Below, one piece after another: positions 38,114 to 48,706 of a DNA stretch of 64,000 nt. The translations under genes and the position numbers were made by a program. The notes beneath the pieces were generated by a model. That model worked only from the letters and a program-made list of their open reading frames with translations, did no database searches and was not told where the DNA came from. Origin of the DNA: Chitinibacter fontanus (GTDB lineage Bacteria; Pseudomonadota; Gammaproteobacteria; Burkholderiales; Chitinibacteraceae); assembly GCF_013423785.1 (NCBI RefSeq), contig NZ_CP058952.1, positions 3,189,665 through 3,253,664 on the forward strand, read 5' to 3'. Position 1 is the stretch's first letter; the number at the start of each line of letters is the position of its first letter.

Positions 38114-39304
38114 ATGAGTCAGAATGATCCGCAATGGGGTGGCGGTCGCAACAAAGGCAATAATGGTGGCCCGCCTGATTTGGAAGATATTTTCCGCTCG
38201 ATTACCGATAAATTTAATCGCTTGGTTGGAGGGAAGGGCAGTCCTAGCAACCCATCTTCCATGAATGGCAATGGCGGTTCAACTGGCGCTTTGGTGATTG
38301 CTGCTGGATTGTTTGTTTTGTGGGTTGGCTCTGGTGTTTACGTTGTTGATGAGCGTGAAAACGCGGTCATCACCCGTTTTGGTAAATACACCAAGACAGT
38401 AGAAAACGCAGGTCTTAATTGGCATCTGCCATACCCAATTGAGTCTCGTGAGATCGTAAATGTCACCGAACTTCGTAGTCTGGAAGTTGGCGTGCGCGGA
38501 GCCGCTGCAGCTGGTGATGAAAGCACGATGCTGACTGGTGACCAGAACATTATTGAAGTTCAACTTGAGGTGCAATATAACCTCAACTCAGCGCGAGATT
38601 TCTTGTTTAACAACCGCCTGACTGACAAAGATGGCCGAGATGTGGTCAAGCAGGCTGCTGAAACTGCAATTCGTGAGGTGGTCGGCAAGAATAAGGTTGA
38701 TTACGTTCTCAATGAAGGTCGCGGCAAGATTGGTGAAGATACCAAGGAAATGATTCAAGAGCTGCTGACCAAATACCAAACAGGTATTTCAGTATCTCGT
38801 GTGAATATCTCTGACGTACAGCCGCCGGAGCAAGTCCAGGCCGCCTTTAGTGATGCCGTGAAAGCACGGCAAGACCGCGCACGCCTAATTAATGAAGGCA
38901 CGGCGTATGCAAATGATGTTGTGCCTAAAGCTAGTGGTATGGCTGCACGGCTCAATGAAGAGGCTTTGGGTTATCGTCAGCAAGTTGTTGCCCGAGCAGA
39001 GGGTGACGCGTCGCGCTTTAGACAGATTGCGGCAGAATATGCCAAGGCACCTCAGGTGACTCGTGACCGTATGTACCTCGATACAATGCAAACGGTTTAT
39101 CAAAATACAACGAAGGTAATGGTTGATCAGAAAGCGAATGGCAATTTGCTCTACCTGCCCTTGGATAAACTGATGCAGATGAATGCTCAAGGTGAATCGC
39201 CAGCCCCAGCTCCTGCTGTTAAAGCCGCGGTTGAGGCTCCTGCTCCACAACCTAATGAAACACCTGCTGCCCGTAACGATCGTGGCCAGCGCGACGGTCG
39301 CTAA
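38114..39304 (+). CDS. hflK: FtsH protease modulator HflK
   Basis: SPFH protein forming the HflKC cage around FtsH in the inner membrane. 396 residues: a Gly/Asn-rich cytoplasmic N-terminus (QWGGGRNKGNNGGPP), one membrane helix (LVIAAGLFVLWVGSGVYVV near 57-75), an SPFH/Band-7 domain (about 76-270, ENAVITRFGKY), then a helix and an Ala/Pro-rich tail. It starts directly after the hflX stop, so translation is coupled. Confidence 0.95.
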   Translation: MSQNDPQWGGGRNKGNNGGPPDLEDIFRSITDKFNRLVGGKGSPSNPSSMNGNGGSTGALVIAAGLFVLWVGSGVYVVDERENAVITRFGKYTKTVENAGLNWHLPYPIESREIVNVTELRSLEVGVRGAAAAGDESTMLTGDQNIIEVQLEVQYNLNSARDFLFNNRLTDKDGRDVVKQAAETAIREVVGKNKVDYVLNEGRGKIGEDTKEMIQELLTKYQTGISVSRVNISDVQPPEQVQAAFSDAVKARQDRARLINEGTAYANDVVPKASGMAARLNEEALGYRQQVVARAEGDASRFRQIAAEYAKAPQVTRDRMYLDTMQTVYQNTTKVMVDQKANGNLLYLPLDKLMQMNAQGESPAPAPAVKAAVEAPAPQPNETPAARNDRGQRDGR

Positions 39305-39315
39305 GGAGAGGACAG

Positions 39316-40194
39316 ATGAATCGCATTATGCCTTTGTTGGCCGCCTTGTTTTTGGGCTTGTTTATTTTTTCAACCACATTTTTTACTCTGGATCAGCGTA
39401 AATACGCAGTTGTATTCCAGTTTTCCGAGGCCGTTCGGGTTATTAAAGACCCCGGGTTTCATTTTAAAATACCGCTGCTGCAAGAAGTTCGCTACTTCGA
39501 TAAACGCATTCAAACGATTGATGAAGAAGCTCCTGCGCGTATTCAAACGATCGAAAAAATGAATGTGAAAGCCGATAGCTTTATCAAATACCAGATTGTT
39601 GACGTAGAAAAATACTACAAAGCAGTCGGTGTTGATGAGAAAAAAGCGGTGGATCGTCTGCGCAATACCGTAAACAATATGCTACGCGATGAGTTTGGTA
39701 AACGAACCGTACAGGATGTAATTTCTGGCCAGCGTGATGAAGTGATGAATCTGGTGCGTAAAGTTGCCGATGCCGATGCAGCTCGGATCGGCGTGCAAGT
39801 CCTCGATGTGCGTATCAAACGGGTTGAACTCGAAGACAGCACTTTGAACTCGGTTTACGAGCGCATGCAATCTGAGCGCAAGGCCGTGGCTAGCCAATTG
39901 CGCGCTGAAGGTAGTGCTGCTGCCGAGAAAATCAAAGCGGATGCTGATAAGCAGCGCGAAGTGATCTTGGCTGATGCATACAATCAAGCACAGCAAATGA
40001 AGGGTGAAGGCGATGCAAAAGCCGCGGCGATTTATGCCGAATCGTATGGTAAAAACCCTGAGTTTTACGCTTTTTATAAGAGCCTAGATGCTTATAAACA
40101 AAGCTTTGCGAAGAAAAGCGATGTGATGGTGATCGATCCTAGTGCAGACTTCTTCAAGTACATGAAGAACCCGCGTGCTGGTTCGGGTAAATGA
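39316..40194 (+). CDS. hflC: FtsH protease modulator HflC
   Basis: Partner of HflK. 292 residues with an N-terminal membrane helix (LLAALFLGLFIFSTTFFTL), a Band-7 domain starting QRKYAVVFQFSEAVRV, and a C-terminal helical stretch rich in Ala, Lys and Glu (AEGSAAAEKIKADADKQREV). AGGAGAGG precedes the ATG. It overlaps the following DUF2065 gene by 4 bp. Confidence 0.95.
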   Translation: MNRIMPLLAALFLGLFIFSTTFFTLDQRKYAVVFQFSEAVRVIKDPGFHFKIPLLQEVRYFDKRIQTIDEEAPARIQTIEKMNVKADSFIKYQIVDVEKYYKAVGVDEKKAVDRLRNTVNNMLRDEFGKRTVQDVISGQRDEVMNLVRKVADADAARIGVQVLDVRIKRVELEDSTLNSVYERMQSERKAVASQLRAEGSAAAEKIKADADKQREVILADAYNQAQQMKGEGDAKAAAIYAESYGKNPEFYAFYKSLDAYKQSFAKKSDVMVIDPSADFFKYMKNPRAGSGK

Positions 40195-40376
40195 GTACTG
40201 CGCTTTGGTTGGGTTTAGGGCTAATGCTGGTGTTTGAAGGTATTATGCCTTTTGCTCTGCCACATATCTGGCGGTCTGCATTACGCCGTATGGCTCAAAT
40301 GACCGATAACCAGATACGTTTGCTTGGGTTTTGCTCGCTAATTGTTGGTTTGGTAATTTCGCTGGCTGCAACCTAA
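40191..40376 (+). CDS. yjeT: YjeT family small membrane protein (DUF2065)
   Basis: 61 residues with two membrane helices (ALWLGLGLMLVFEGIMPF and RLLGFCSLIVGLVISLAA) around a basic loop (PHIWRSALRRMAQM). Family length and position after hflC match. The ATG overlaps the hflC stop. The function is unknown; a link to the HflKC complex is suggested only by position. A 48-bp element begins 3 bp after its stop codon. Confidence 0.88.
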   Translation: MSTALWLGLGLMLVFEGIMPFALPHIWRSALRRMAQMTDNQIRLLGFCSLIVGLVISLAAT

Positions 40377-40378
40377 TT

Positions 40379-40426
40379 GGGTATTGCTGCCAATACTATG
40401 AATGACGCCCACTCCAGGGTTATACC
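40379..40426 (+). repeat. 48-bp GGGTAT-N37-ATACC element, copy 4
   Basis: GGGTAT at 40379-40384 and TATACC ending at 40426, with exactly 37 bp between GGGTAT and ATACC. The left arm continues TGCTGCC. It starts 3 bp after yjeT and fills most of the gap to hisZ. Confidence 0.75.
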
Positions 40427-40435
40427 TGGGTGGGC
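40407..40435 (+). promoter_or_regulatory. Hairpin in the hisZ leader
   Basis: GCCCACTCCAGG pairs with CCTGGGTGGGC around the loop GTTATA, 18 bp before the hisZ ATG and partly overlapping element copy 4. The following sequence ATTTGGTTTG is a poor T-run, so it is a weak terminator or a leader structure. Confidence 0.4.
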
Positions 40436-40453
40436 ATTTGGTTTGTAAAGATA

Positions 40454-41596
40454 ATGCGTAACTGGATTCTGCCTGAATATATTTCTGATGTACTCCCTGC
40501 CGAGGCCCGCCAAATTGAAAGTATGCGTCGCCGCATGCTCGATCAGTTTGCACTCTATGGATACGAGCAAGTTGAACCGCCGTTGGTTGAGTACGTTGAA
40601 TCGCTGCTCACACAGCAAGATGCCGCCTTGGACTTAAAAACGTTCAAGTTGGTTGATGAGCTATCTGGTCGCCAAATGGGCTTGCGTGCCGATATTACGC
40701 CGCAAGTTGCTCGCATTGATTCGCATATACTAAACCGTCAAGGTGTGGCTCGGCTCTGCTACACCGGCTCTGTATTGTGTACGCGTCCTGATGGCTTGCT
40801 ATCAACGCGTCAGCCACGCCAAATCGGTGCAGAAATTTATGGTTCTGCCAGTTTGGCTGCGGATGTGGAAATCATTGAACTTATGTTTGCTAGCCTTGCG
40901 CAAGCTGGAGTGAAAGATATCACGCTGGAAGTTGGGCATATTGGCTTATTTAACGCTATTGCTGATGCGGCTGGCTGGCAAGGTGAGGTGCGACAAACTG
41001 CCTTCAGTGCACTCAAACAAAAAGATGTGCCAACACTTAAGACCTTATCAGCGCAATTAAACCCAGAGTTGACGCAAGGCTTGTTGGCGTTAGCATCCAA
41101 CTATGGCGACTTCACTGTGCTGGCGCAAGCTCGTAGGCAATTGCCAAACCTGCCCGCGATTACCGACGCGCTTGAAGGCCTAAGTCAATTGCACGCTGCG
41201 TTGAGCGCACGAGGTATTGCCGTTCGCTTTGATCTGGCTGAGTTGCCGGGCAGTTATTACCACACAGGTCTAGTTTTTAATGCTTATGCCAAAGGCTTCA
41301 CCAACGCGGTGGCGCGTGGTGGTCGCTATGACAGTGTTGGTGAAAAATTTGGCCGCTCGCGTCCGGCTACGGGTTTTAGTATCGATTTGCGCGGTTTAAC
41401 CGCTGTGCCATTTGCTGGCCCTAAAGCAGGTATTTTGGCGCCACAAGGCGATGATCCTGAATTGCTCTCTGCTATCCGTGGCTTGCGTGCGCAAGGGGAA
41501 ATAGTGATTGTCGATTTGGGCGTGGTGCAATCGGAAGTGCATGTGGACCGGACCCTGCAGCAAAATGCAGGTGTTTGGCAAGTCATAAGTCTGTAA
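40454..41596 (+). CDS. hisZ: ATP phosphoribosyltransferase regulatory subunit HisZ
   Basis: Catalytically inactive HisRS paralogue that forms the hetero-octameric first enzyme of histidine synthesis with short-form HisG. 380 residues from the ATG at 40454. Class II synthetase relics are visible: RADITPQVARIDSHIL near 86, CYTGSVLCTRP, the GSYYHTGLVFNAYAKG loop near 273 and ARGGRYDSVGEKFGRSRPATG. The anticodon-binding domain is missing, as expected. The presence of hisZ implies a short HisG elsewhere. hisZ-purA is a common betaproteobacterial neighbour pair. Confidence 0.93.
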   Translation: MRNWILPEYISDVLPAEARQIESMRRRMLDQFALYGYEQVEPPLVEYVESLLTQQDAALDLKTFKLVDELSGRQMGLRADITPQVARIDSHILNRQGVARLCYTGSVLCTRPDGLLSTRQPRQIGAEIYGSASLAADVEIIELMFASLAQAGVKDITLEVGHIGLFNAIADAAGWQGEVRQTAFSALKQKDVPTLKTLSAQLNPELTQGLLALASNYGDFTVLAQARRQLPNLPAITDALEGLSQLHAALSARGIAVRFDLAELPGSYYHTGLVFNAYAKGFTNAVARGGRYDSVGEKFGRSRPATGFSIDLRGLTAVPFAGPKAGILAPQGDDPELLSAIRGLRAQGEIVIVDLGVVQSEVHVDRTLQQNAGVWQVISL

Positions 41597-41678
41597 AAAT
41601 TAAGCCGTTTTTGCAAAAAAATCGCTGGCTCAAACCGCGATTTGACGTTAAAGTTCGGTCGCAACGTTACAGGTGTAG

Positions 41679-43016
<1,338 letters not shown>

Positions 43017-43034
43017 GTTTGAGTCGATGAAGAA

Positions 43035-43059
43035 AGCCCCGAGATTCGGGGCTTTTTTT
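43035..43059 (+). terminator. Intrinsic terminator of purA
   Basis: Stem AGCCCCGA/TCGGGGCT with loop GAT, followed by TTTTTTT, 19 bp beyond the purA stop. Confidence 0.9.
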
Positions 43060-43119
43060 ATGCATCTAGAAAATGATTGAGAATGATGATTGACCAGTGT
43101 GGCTTCAATGCAGTGGTGT

Positions 43120-43147
43120 AAAAAAGCCCGCGCATTGCGGGCTTTCT
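43120..43147 (-). terminator. Intrinsic terminator of the NlpC/P60 gene
   Basis: Stem GCCCGC/GCGGGC; on the minus strand it is followed by TTTTTT. It lies 55 bp beyond the NlpC/P60 stop and may also act as a second purA terminator. Confidence 0.75.
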
Positions 43148-43201
43148 GGTGGGTATCTTAATCGAACAAAGTCATAATAAGGCATCTAGACATATACTCT
43201 A

Positions 43202-44125
43202 TTATTGCTTCTTGGATTTGTTAGTCTTTTTGGTGGTTGTCGTTTTAGAGCGTGCCGCATCTTTTTTGTTTGCGCTTTTATTCTTACTAGCTTTTGCGCT
43301 TGATTTGCTAACGCTAGGTTTGTTGGCTGCGGCGCTATTTTTCGCTTTTTGTTGGGTGCATTGGGTAACGGTTTTTTTCTTTTTACCTTTGCCAACGGTT
43401 ATTTTCTTGCATTGCATGTTGGAACGCGCGGCATCAGAGCTCTCAGCGCTGTTGCGTGCAGTGGTAGTGGCTGCTTTATTGCCACTGCCTGCTGCTAGTA
43501 ATGAGCTGACATTGAGCCCCTGGCTGCCGCTATCTGCAACGCGCCTAGCGCCGTTAAAACGGCTTTGCCAATAACTGAGATTCATATTGGCTACTTCGAT
43601 ATTGCGGCCACTGCGAGGTGAGTGGATAAATCGATTATCGCCAAGATAAATGCCAACGTGTGAGAAGGTGCGACCCAGCGTATTGAAGAATACCAAATCG
43701 CCGGGTTTGAGCTCTGATTTATCAACATTCTGACCCGTCTGCGACATGCCAAGTGCAGTACGAGGCAGGGTAATGTTCATTGAGTTCTGGAATACGTATT
43801 TGATAAAGCCAGAGCAATCTAAACCTGCTTCGGGGGTATTGCCACCCCACGTATATTTCACGCCAATCAAACTCATGGCTGATAACAGCAAATCCTGCGC
43901 GGGCTGGTAGTCAGTGCCCTTTGGCATGGCGGTTGATTTGGGTTTGCTGCGCGGTCGTGCTGCAACGGCAGGGGACTCGTTGTCGCTGCTCGCGGCGGAT
44001 TCAAGTGTAGTTGCGCTGCGCAAGCCACTGCTCGGATTGGTGTCTCCGAGTGGCATATCCTGATCTGCGTGCGCCAATTGGTTTGTACAGCTCAATACTG
44101 TAGCAAGAATGATAATCCATTTCAT
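43202..44125 (-). CDS. Secreted NlpC/P60 peptidoglycan endopeptidase with basic tail
   Basis: 307 residues. A signal peptide (KWIIILATVLSCTNQLAHA) and a Ser/Pro-rich linker precede an NlpC/P60 domain (about 75-195). Catalytic Cys in LDCSGFIKYVF, His in FSHVGIYLGDN and the third residue in FIHSPRSGRN are all present. An unusual 100-residue C-terminal tail rich in Lys, Ser, Ala and Thr follows (KGKKKKTVTQC, ending KKTNKSKKQ), strongly basic and low-complexity. The tail may bind anionic wall or nucleic acid polymers. The family cleaves D-Glu-mDAP-type bonds. Confidence 0.9.
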   Translation of the reverse strand: MKWIIILATVLSCTNQLAHADQDMPLGDTNPSSGLRSATTLESAASSDNESPAVAARPRSKPKSTAMPKGTDYQPAQDLLLSAMSLIGVKYTWGGNTPEAGLDCSGFIKYVFQNSMNITLPRTALGMSQTGQNVDKSELKPGDLVFFNTLGRTFSHVGIYLGDNRFIHSPRSGRNIEVANMNLSYWQSRFNGARRVADSGSQGLNVSSLLAAGSGNKAATTTARNSAESSDAARSNMQCKKITVGKGKKKKTVTQCTQQKAKNSAAANKPSVSKSSAKASKNKSANKKDAARSKTTTTKKTNKSKKQ

Positions 44126-44211
44126 GGGCAGGAACTTTACGGGTGTAGAAAACGGCTGTAAAGCCTAAAATTCAAATTAATCGGCTAATTCGGCCCTGAT
44201 GGACAGACTCA

Positions 44212-45897
44212 ATGTTAAAAGAAACGTTCACCGTGATGCGAGATTTACCTCGCGTGCGCGAGATTATTGCAATTTTAATGCGTCATGGCTTGGGTAATTT
44301 AGTACAACGATTGGGCTTGGCAAAAGGTGTTGAGCGTGCTGGTGATCTATTGCATTGGCCCGGGGATCATGAGGTTGAACTACTTGAGCCTCCCGTGCGT
44401 GTACGGCGAGCATTGGAACAACTGGGGCCAACATTCATCAAGTTAGGCCAGGTCTTGGCAACGCGGGTTGATATGTTCCCACCTGAGTGGATTGCCGAGT
44501 TTGAGAAATTACAAAGTGATGTGCCACCACTGCCATTTGCCGAATTAGAGCCTGAGTTACGAGCAGCCCTAGGGCGGGACCCTCATGAGCTGTTTTTCGA
44601 ACTGGATCCACAGCCGATTGGCTCGGCCTCCATTGCGCAAGTACATAGGGCCAAACTACATGATGGTACCGAGGTGGTCCTTAAAATTCGTCGGCCCAAT
44701 TTTATCGCCAAGATCGAAGCTGATTTGCGCATCTTGCGGCATATTGCGGGCTTGGCAATGTTTGAATTCCCGGATTTGCGGCGCTATCAACCTGTGCGGA
44801 TGGTGGATGAATTTGCAAAATCTATTCATCGGGAATTAAACCTTTCGATTGAGGCCCGCAATTTGGAGCGTTTTAGCACTAATTTTGCAGGTCATGAAGA
44901 AATTGTTATTCCCAAAATTTGGTGGGAATGGACTTCGGATCGCCTGATTGTGCAAGAATACATCGCCGGTGTGGCTGGCAATGATCTGGCGGCCGTGGAT
45001 GCGACTGGCTTGGATCGCAAGCTGCTAGCGGCGCGTGGCGCAGATGCAGTGCTAAAAATGGTGTTAATTGACGGATACTTTCATGCTGACCCGCATCCTG
45101 GAAATGTAAAGTATTTATCTGGTAGTCGAATTGCCTTTCTTGATTTTGGTATGGTCGGGCGCTTGCCCCATCCACGACGGGATCATATTGTTGATCTGCT
45201 GGCTGCGCTGGCGCAGCGTGATGAGCACGGTATTTTGAATGTCTTGTTGGAGTGGACTGGTGATACCGTCGTTGATGAGGAAAAGCTAGCCGCCGATATT
45301 GCCGATTTTATGTTTAATTATGAAAATCTTTCGCTAAAAGATATTCAATTTGGTCATTTGCTAAATGATGTCGCAATGATTATGCGCGAGCACGAGATTA
45401 CTCTGCCGGCAGATCTCACTCTGCTGTTTAAAGCATTAATCACGCTGGAAGGGCTGGGTCGGCAGCTTGATCCAGAGTTTCAAATGGTGTCGCACCTAAC
45501 GCCATTTGTGAAAGAAGTCATCATCACGCGGTACAACCCCAAAACGCTACTGAAGCGTGGCAAGGATAACTTTCTGGAAGCATTTAATGTGCTTTCCGGC
45601 TTGCCGCGCGATATCGGTAAGCTGATCAAGCAAGCACGTCGCGGTAATTTGCGCATCGATCTGGATTTAAAGCGTTTAGACCATTTTGGCAATCAGTTGG
45701 CCAAAAGTGCCAATCGATTAACGATGGGTATTGTTACTGGGGCATTGATCATTGGTTCTTCAATCGCGATGACGATTAAAGTAGGGCCGACTATTTTTGG
45801 TATGCCGTTATTGGGTTTTTTGGGTTTTGTTGTGGCGCTATTAAATGCCATCTGGCTGATGTTTGCTATTTGGATATCAAGTAAATCAGAGCGCTAA
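44212..45897 (+). CDS. ubiB: Ubiquinone biosynthesis protein kinase-like UbiB
   Basis: Atypical ABC1/ADCK-family ATPase needed for ubiquinone synthesis. 561 residues. The KxGQ motif (FIKLGQVLATR near 75), the Ala-rich loop GSASIAQVHRA near 142, lysine in VVLKIRRP, HADPHPGN near 285 and the DFG-type DFGMVGRL near 305 are visible. Two C-terminal membrane helices (VTGALIIGSSIAMTI, LLGFLGFVVALLNAIWLMFA) anchor it. It usually follows ubiE-ubiJ; here it stands alone between an NlpC/P60 gene and a DNA glycosylase gene. Confidence 0.94.
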   Translation: MLKETFTVMRDLPRVREIIAILMRHGLGNLVQRLGLAKGVERAGDLLHWPGDHEVELLEPPVRVRRALEQLGPTFIKLGQVLATRVDMFPPEWIAEFEKLQSDVPPLPFAELEPELRAALGRDPHELFFELDPQPIGSASIAQVHRAKLHDGTEVVLKIRRPNFIAKIEADLRILRHIAGLAMFEFPDLRRYQPVRMVDEFAKSIHRELNLSIEARNLERFSTNFAGHEEIVIPKIWWEWTSDRLIVQEYIAGVAGNDLAAVDATGLDRKLLAARGADAVLKMVLIDGYFHADPHPGNVKYLSGSRIAFLDFGMVGRLPHPRRDHIVDLLAALAQRDEHGILNVLLEWTGDTVVDEEKLAADIADFMFNYENLSLKDIQFGHLLNDVAMIMREHEITLPADLTLLFKALITLEGLGRQLDPEFQMVSHLTPFVKEVIITRYNPKTLLKRGKDNFLEAFNVLSGLPRDIGKLIKQARRGNLRIDLDLKRLDHFGNQLAKSANRLTMGIVTGALIIGSSIAMTIKVGPTIFGMPLLGFLGFVVALLNAIWLMFAIWISSKSER

Positions 45898-45910
45898 AAA
45901 GCTAGCTTCT

Positions 45911-46408
45911 CTAAGCTTGTCGCAGCATGAACGCGTTGAAAATATTTTGCCAAGCCGTTTTCTTGTCGCTAATGGAAATGGTATACGCTGGGCTTGTAGA
46001 CGGAGCAATGGCTTGCTGAATATACCCTGGTATTTGTTTTTTTCCGTGCTTGGCGGCAAGTTTGCCATTAAAAACGACTAGCTCTAGCTGAGTTAGACGA
46101 AGCGTTAATTCGGTAAGCGGGTTAGCTTGAATATTGCTGATTGCCGAATCTAGGCTGCCTGACCTAGAGGCTATTTGGATTACATCCCATAAAGCAATTT
46201 GTTGGGCACGCAGCATGGCATAGCGGTGCTCATAAGCCAGATTGCACAGATCAATTTGCAGTATTTCGCTGATAATCGGCCAAAATGCATTGCGTGGGTG
46301 TGCGTAATAATGCCCCTGTGCTAGCGATGCATCACCGGGTAAGCTGCCCAAGATCAAAATTCTAGCATCAGGACTAACGATAGGTGCAAAGCTGGCTTTA
46401 AGGCTCAT
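45911..46408 (-). CDS. DNA-deoxyinosine glycosylase (uracil-DNA glycosylase superfamily, family 6-like)
   Basis: 165 residues. Motif 1 ILGSLPGDASL near 18-28 followed by YYAHPRNAFWPI near 34 is typical of the hypoxanthine-excising (HDG) group. The C-terminal leucine-loop motif is visible as APSTSPAYT near 135. The enzyme would excise hypoxanthine from DNA after adenine deamination. A 48-bp GGGTAT/ATACC element lies within the codons for the C-terminal motif. It converges with ubiB, 13 bp apart, and lies 32 bp from the MCP gene. Confidence 0.85.
   Translation of the reverse strand: MSLKASFAPIVSPDARILILGSLPGDASLAQGHYYAHPRNAFWPIISEILQIDLCNLAYEHRYAMLRAQQIALWDVIQIASRSGSLDSAISNIQANPLTELTLRLTQLELVVFNGKLAAKHGKKQIPGYIQQAIAPSTSPAYTISISDKKTAWQNIFNAFMLRQA
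45980..46027 (-). repeat. 48-bp GGGTAT-N37-ATACC element, copy 5 (coding)
   Basis: On the minus strand: GGGTAT at 46027-46022 and ATACC at 45984-45980, with exactly 37 bp between. It shares 28 of 48 bases with copy 6, including GGGTATATT at the left end. It lies in the 3' part of the DNA glycosylase gene. Confidence 0.5.
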
Positions 46409-46440
46409 TTGGACGAATGTCTGGCGGAGGAGGGCTAATA

Positions 46441-48231
46441 TTACTTGTTCAGTAACGCAGCACCATCAAAGCCTAACCGCAGATTTCCCCAGTGACGCTC
46501 ATTGATGTAAATGGGTACATCAAGTTCGGTCATGATTTCACCGGTGTCACGCACATAATTTTGCAAAAGGAAGCGTTCAGTATTTTGAGCAGCTCTGAGT
46601 CCGGCAGGGTCATTGAAGATCCGTTGGTCACGGCTATTGATCAGATCAGTTGCCCGATTGCCGGTTGGTGTTTGCGAATACCAGCTATTGTGGGTTGCAC
46701 CATAACCACGATTGTCCACAGCCAAGGAAAATTTCCCCCCTTTGGCCGCTTTAGCTAATTGATCGTAGAGAGGCTGCATTTCCGCTGCGAAGTGCTGGCT
46801 GTAGCTGGTTTTATACTTCTGCGGGTCTGTATTGGGAACAATTTGATAATTTTGATCAAAAATATCAATCCCACGTGTGAGCATTGTAGTTAGTTTGTAG
46901 GCAACCTGATCACGGTACTCGCAGCACAGGCTGATCATCGAGTCAAGCGGGCCTTGGCCAATTACAAAGCGGCCAACCATTGCTTGCACATCTTCTGTTG
47001 CTTTGGCAACATCCTTCGATGATTCGGCGGAGCGGCTCATTTTTTCATTCACCGCCAGTGATAGCTGGTGAATTTCGGAAACGTTGGCGTTTACTAGATT
47101 ATTCGCTGCAGTGAATTCTTCGAGTGTGCTGGCAATACCGCTTAATGCTTCGGCCGTATTTTCAAAATCACGAACCATATGAGCAAATTGGGCCGAGGCT
47201 TTTTCAACCACATCGCGCGTCATATTGGCATCTTGGGTGATGAGCTGGGTCTCAGCCAGCGTTTCAGATACTTGTGACAGCATGCTATCAATGTCGTGCG
47301 AGATTTCGTCCGTTGCTACGCCGACCTTTTCGGCTAGTTTGCGAACTTCATCGGCTACCACTGCAAAGCCACGCCCTTGTTCGCCTGCACGGGCCGCTTC
47401 AATGGCGGCATTCAGGGCTAGTAAATTGGTCTGGCCTGCAATTTCTTTAATAAGATCAACAATGGTTTTAATGCTGGCCGAGCGTTTATTCAGGCCATCT
47501 ACGGTTTGATTAAAGTTGCCGATCTTGCTATTGATCGTATTGATGCGGCTGACCACATCCTGTAGCTCGGAATATGACGCATGTGCCATGTCTAGATTGG
47601 CGGCGGTGGTATGTGAAATTTCGCCAGTTTGGGTAGATACCTGCGAGATACCGCGCGTCGTTGAGTTGCTAGCGTCAACCACTTTTTTGGCCAACTGATC
47701 TTGCTGGGCGCTGGCATTGGCTGATTCTCGGATGTGTTTTTGCGATTTGGCGGCTTCCAATGCCATGCTAATGGTCATGGTCTGGACATTTGCAATAATG
47801 TCACGTTGTTTGCTTAAGAAGCGATTGCAGGTCATGCCCAGTTGGCTGATTTCATCAGTGTACGGCGTAGGTATGTTGCGTGATAAATCACCTTCGTGAT
47901 CTGCTGCGTCAGTAAATACCTCATTAATGAGGCGAACTGGTTTGGTAATCCAGAGGTGAAAATAGGCAATTTCAATAAGGCATAAAACCAGCGATGCAGC
48001 GGTGAGTGCCGTGCAAATCAGGCTAAGTTGATCCAAGATACTGATGATTTGCGTCTGTTGCGATGCTGGTAATCCTTGAGTGAGCTGAATCAGCTCACTT
48101 TTGGCTAAGGACACCGCAACAGTGATAAGCAAAGGGAAACAACAAAGAAGCCCAATGAAGGCAAATTTGCGGCCTAGAGTAGGAATGAAGTTACGCTCAA
48201 ACGAGCGGTGGAAATCTGCCAACCAAGCCAT
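46441..48231 (-). CDS. Methyl-accepting chemotaxis protein with C-terminal sensory extension
   Basis: 596 residues. Two membrane helices ([17 protein letters not shown] near 27 and [19 protein letters not shown] near 72) enclose only about 25 periplasmic residues, too few for an external sensor domain. A HAMP-like segment follows ([14 protein letters not shown]). The signalling hairpin has a canonical tip ([20 protein letters not shown]). After it, about 180 residues form a further domain ([38 protein letters not shown]), a Cache/PAS-like C-terminal module seen in some MCPs. Input is therefore likely to be cytoplasmic. No other chemotaxis genes are in the window. Confidence 0.9.
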   Translation of the reverse strand: MAWLADFHRSFERNFIPTLGRKFAFIGLLCCFPLLITVAVSLAKSELIQLTQGLPASQQTQIISILDQLSLICTALTAASLVLCLIEIAYFHLWITKPVRLINEVFTDAADHEGDLSRNIPTPYTDEISQLGMTCNRFLSKQRDIIANVQTMTISMALEAAKSQKHIRESANASAQQDQLAKKVVDASNSTTRGISQVSTQTGEISHTTAANLDMAHASYSELQDVVSRINTINSKIGNFNQTVDGLNKRSASIKTIVDLIKEIAGQTNLLALNAAIEAARAGEQGRGFAVVADEVRKLAEKVGVATDEISHDIDSMLSQVSETLAETQLITQDANMTRDVVEKASAQFAHMVRDFENTAEALSGIASTLEEFTAANNLVNANVSEIHQLSLAVNEKMSRSAESSKDVAKATEDVQAMVGRFVIGQGPLDSMISLCCEYRDQVAYKLTTMLTRGIDIFDQNYQIVPNTDPQKYKTSYSQHFAAEMQPLYDQLAKAAKGGKFSLAVDNRGYGATHNSWYSQTPTGNRATDLINSRDQRIFNDPAGLRAAQNTERFLLQNYVRDTGEIMTELDVPIYINERHWGNLRLGFDGAALLNK

Positions 48232-48280
48232 TTAGAATTTCCCGTTTTTTACGGCTGTAATTATTATTAGTTAAGTCTAA

Positions 48281-48694
48281 TTAGTGATCAAAAGCGAGTT
48301 GTAAATCATCGAGTGACAGATGCCATTTCTTGAGCATTCGGCTGAATACGGCTAGCTCAGCGTCGTTGATTTCTTGGTCTGATTTAGCCAAATCAAGCGA
48401 AAGTGCCGCAAGTTGCAGGCGTTTTTTAGGGTCGTCAACTGTTTCAAGCAGCTGGTCAATGCGTTCTTTGTCGACCAAATGTACGCTGCCGTTCTCATCA
48501 GCTTCGTCGCCGATGTCATTACAGTAGTCTTGAAGTACTTGAATAAAGCCTTTGCGGCTAATGCCCAATACATCGTAAACGTGCAAGTGCTCCAATTCAT
48601 CGATTTCTTCGGGGTCAAAATTGCCGTCACAAATCATTTGTAACACGAGCAGGCGAGCCATTGCTTCGGGGCTATTTACTGGGTATTTTTTCAT
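48281..48694 (-). CDS. TerB-like protein
   Basis: 137 residues, all-helical and strongly acidic, resembling the TerB/DjlA-N fold: LLVLQMICDGNFDPEEIDEL near 16-35 and LDLAKSDQEINDAELAVF near 105. Asp- and Glu-rich turns suggest metal binding. TerB relatives are linked to tellurite resistance and phage or colicin tolerance. No other ter genes are present here, so the role is open. It lies 12 bp downstream of a thioesterase gene, likely the same transcript. Confidence 0.75.
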   Translation of the reverse strand: MKKYPVNSPEAMARLLVLQMICDGNFDPEEIDELEHLHVYDVLGISRKGFIQVLQDYCNDIGDEADENGSVHLVDKERIDQLLETVDDPKKRLQLAALSLDLAKSDQEINDAELAVFSRMLKKWHLSLDDLQLAFDH

Positions 48695-48706
48695 GTTGGT
48701 ATCCCT

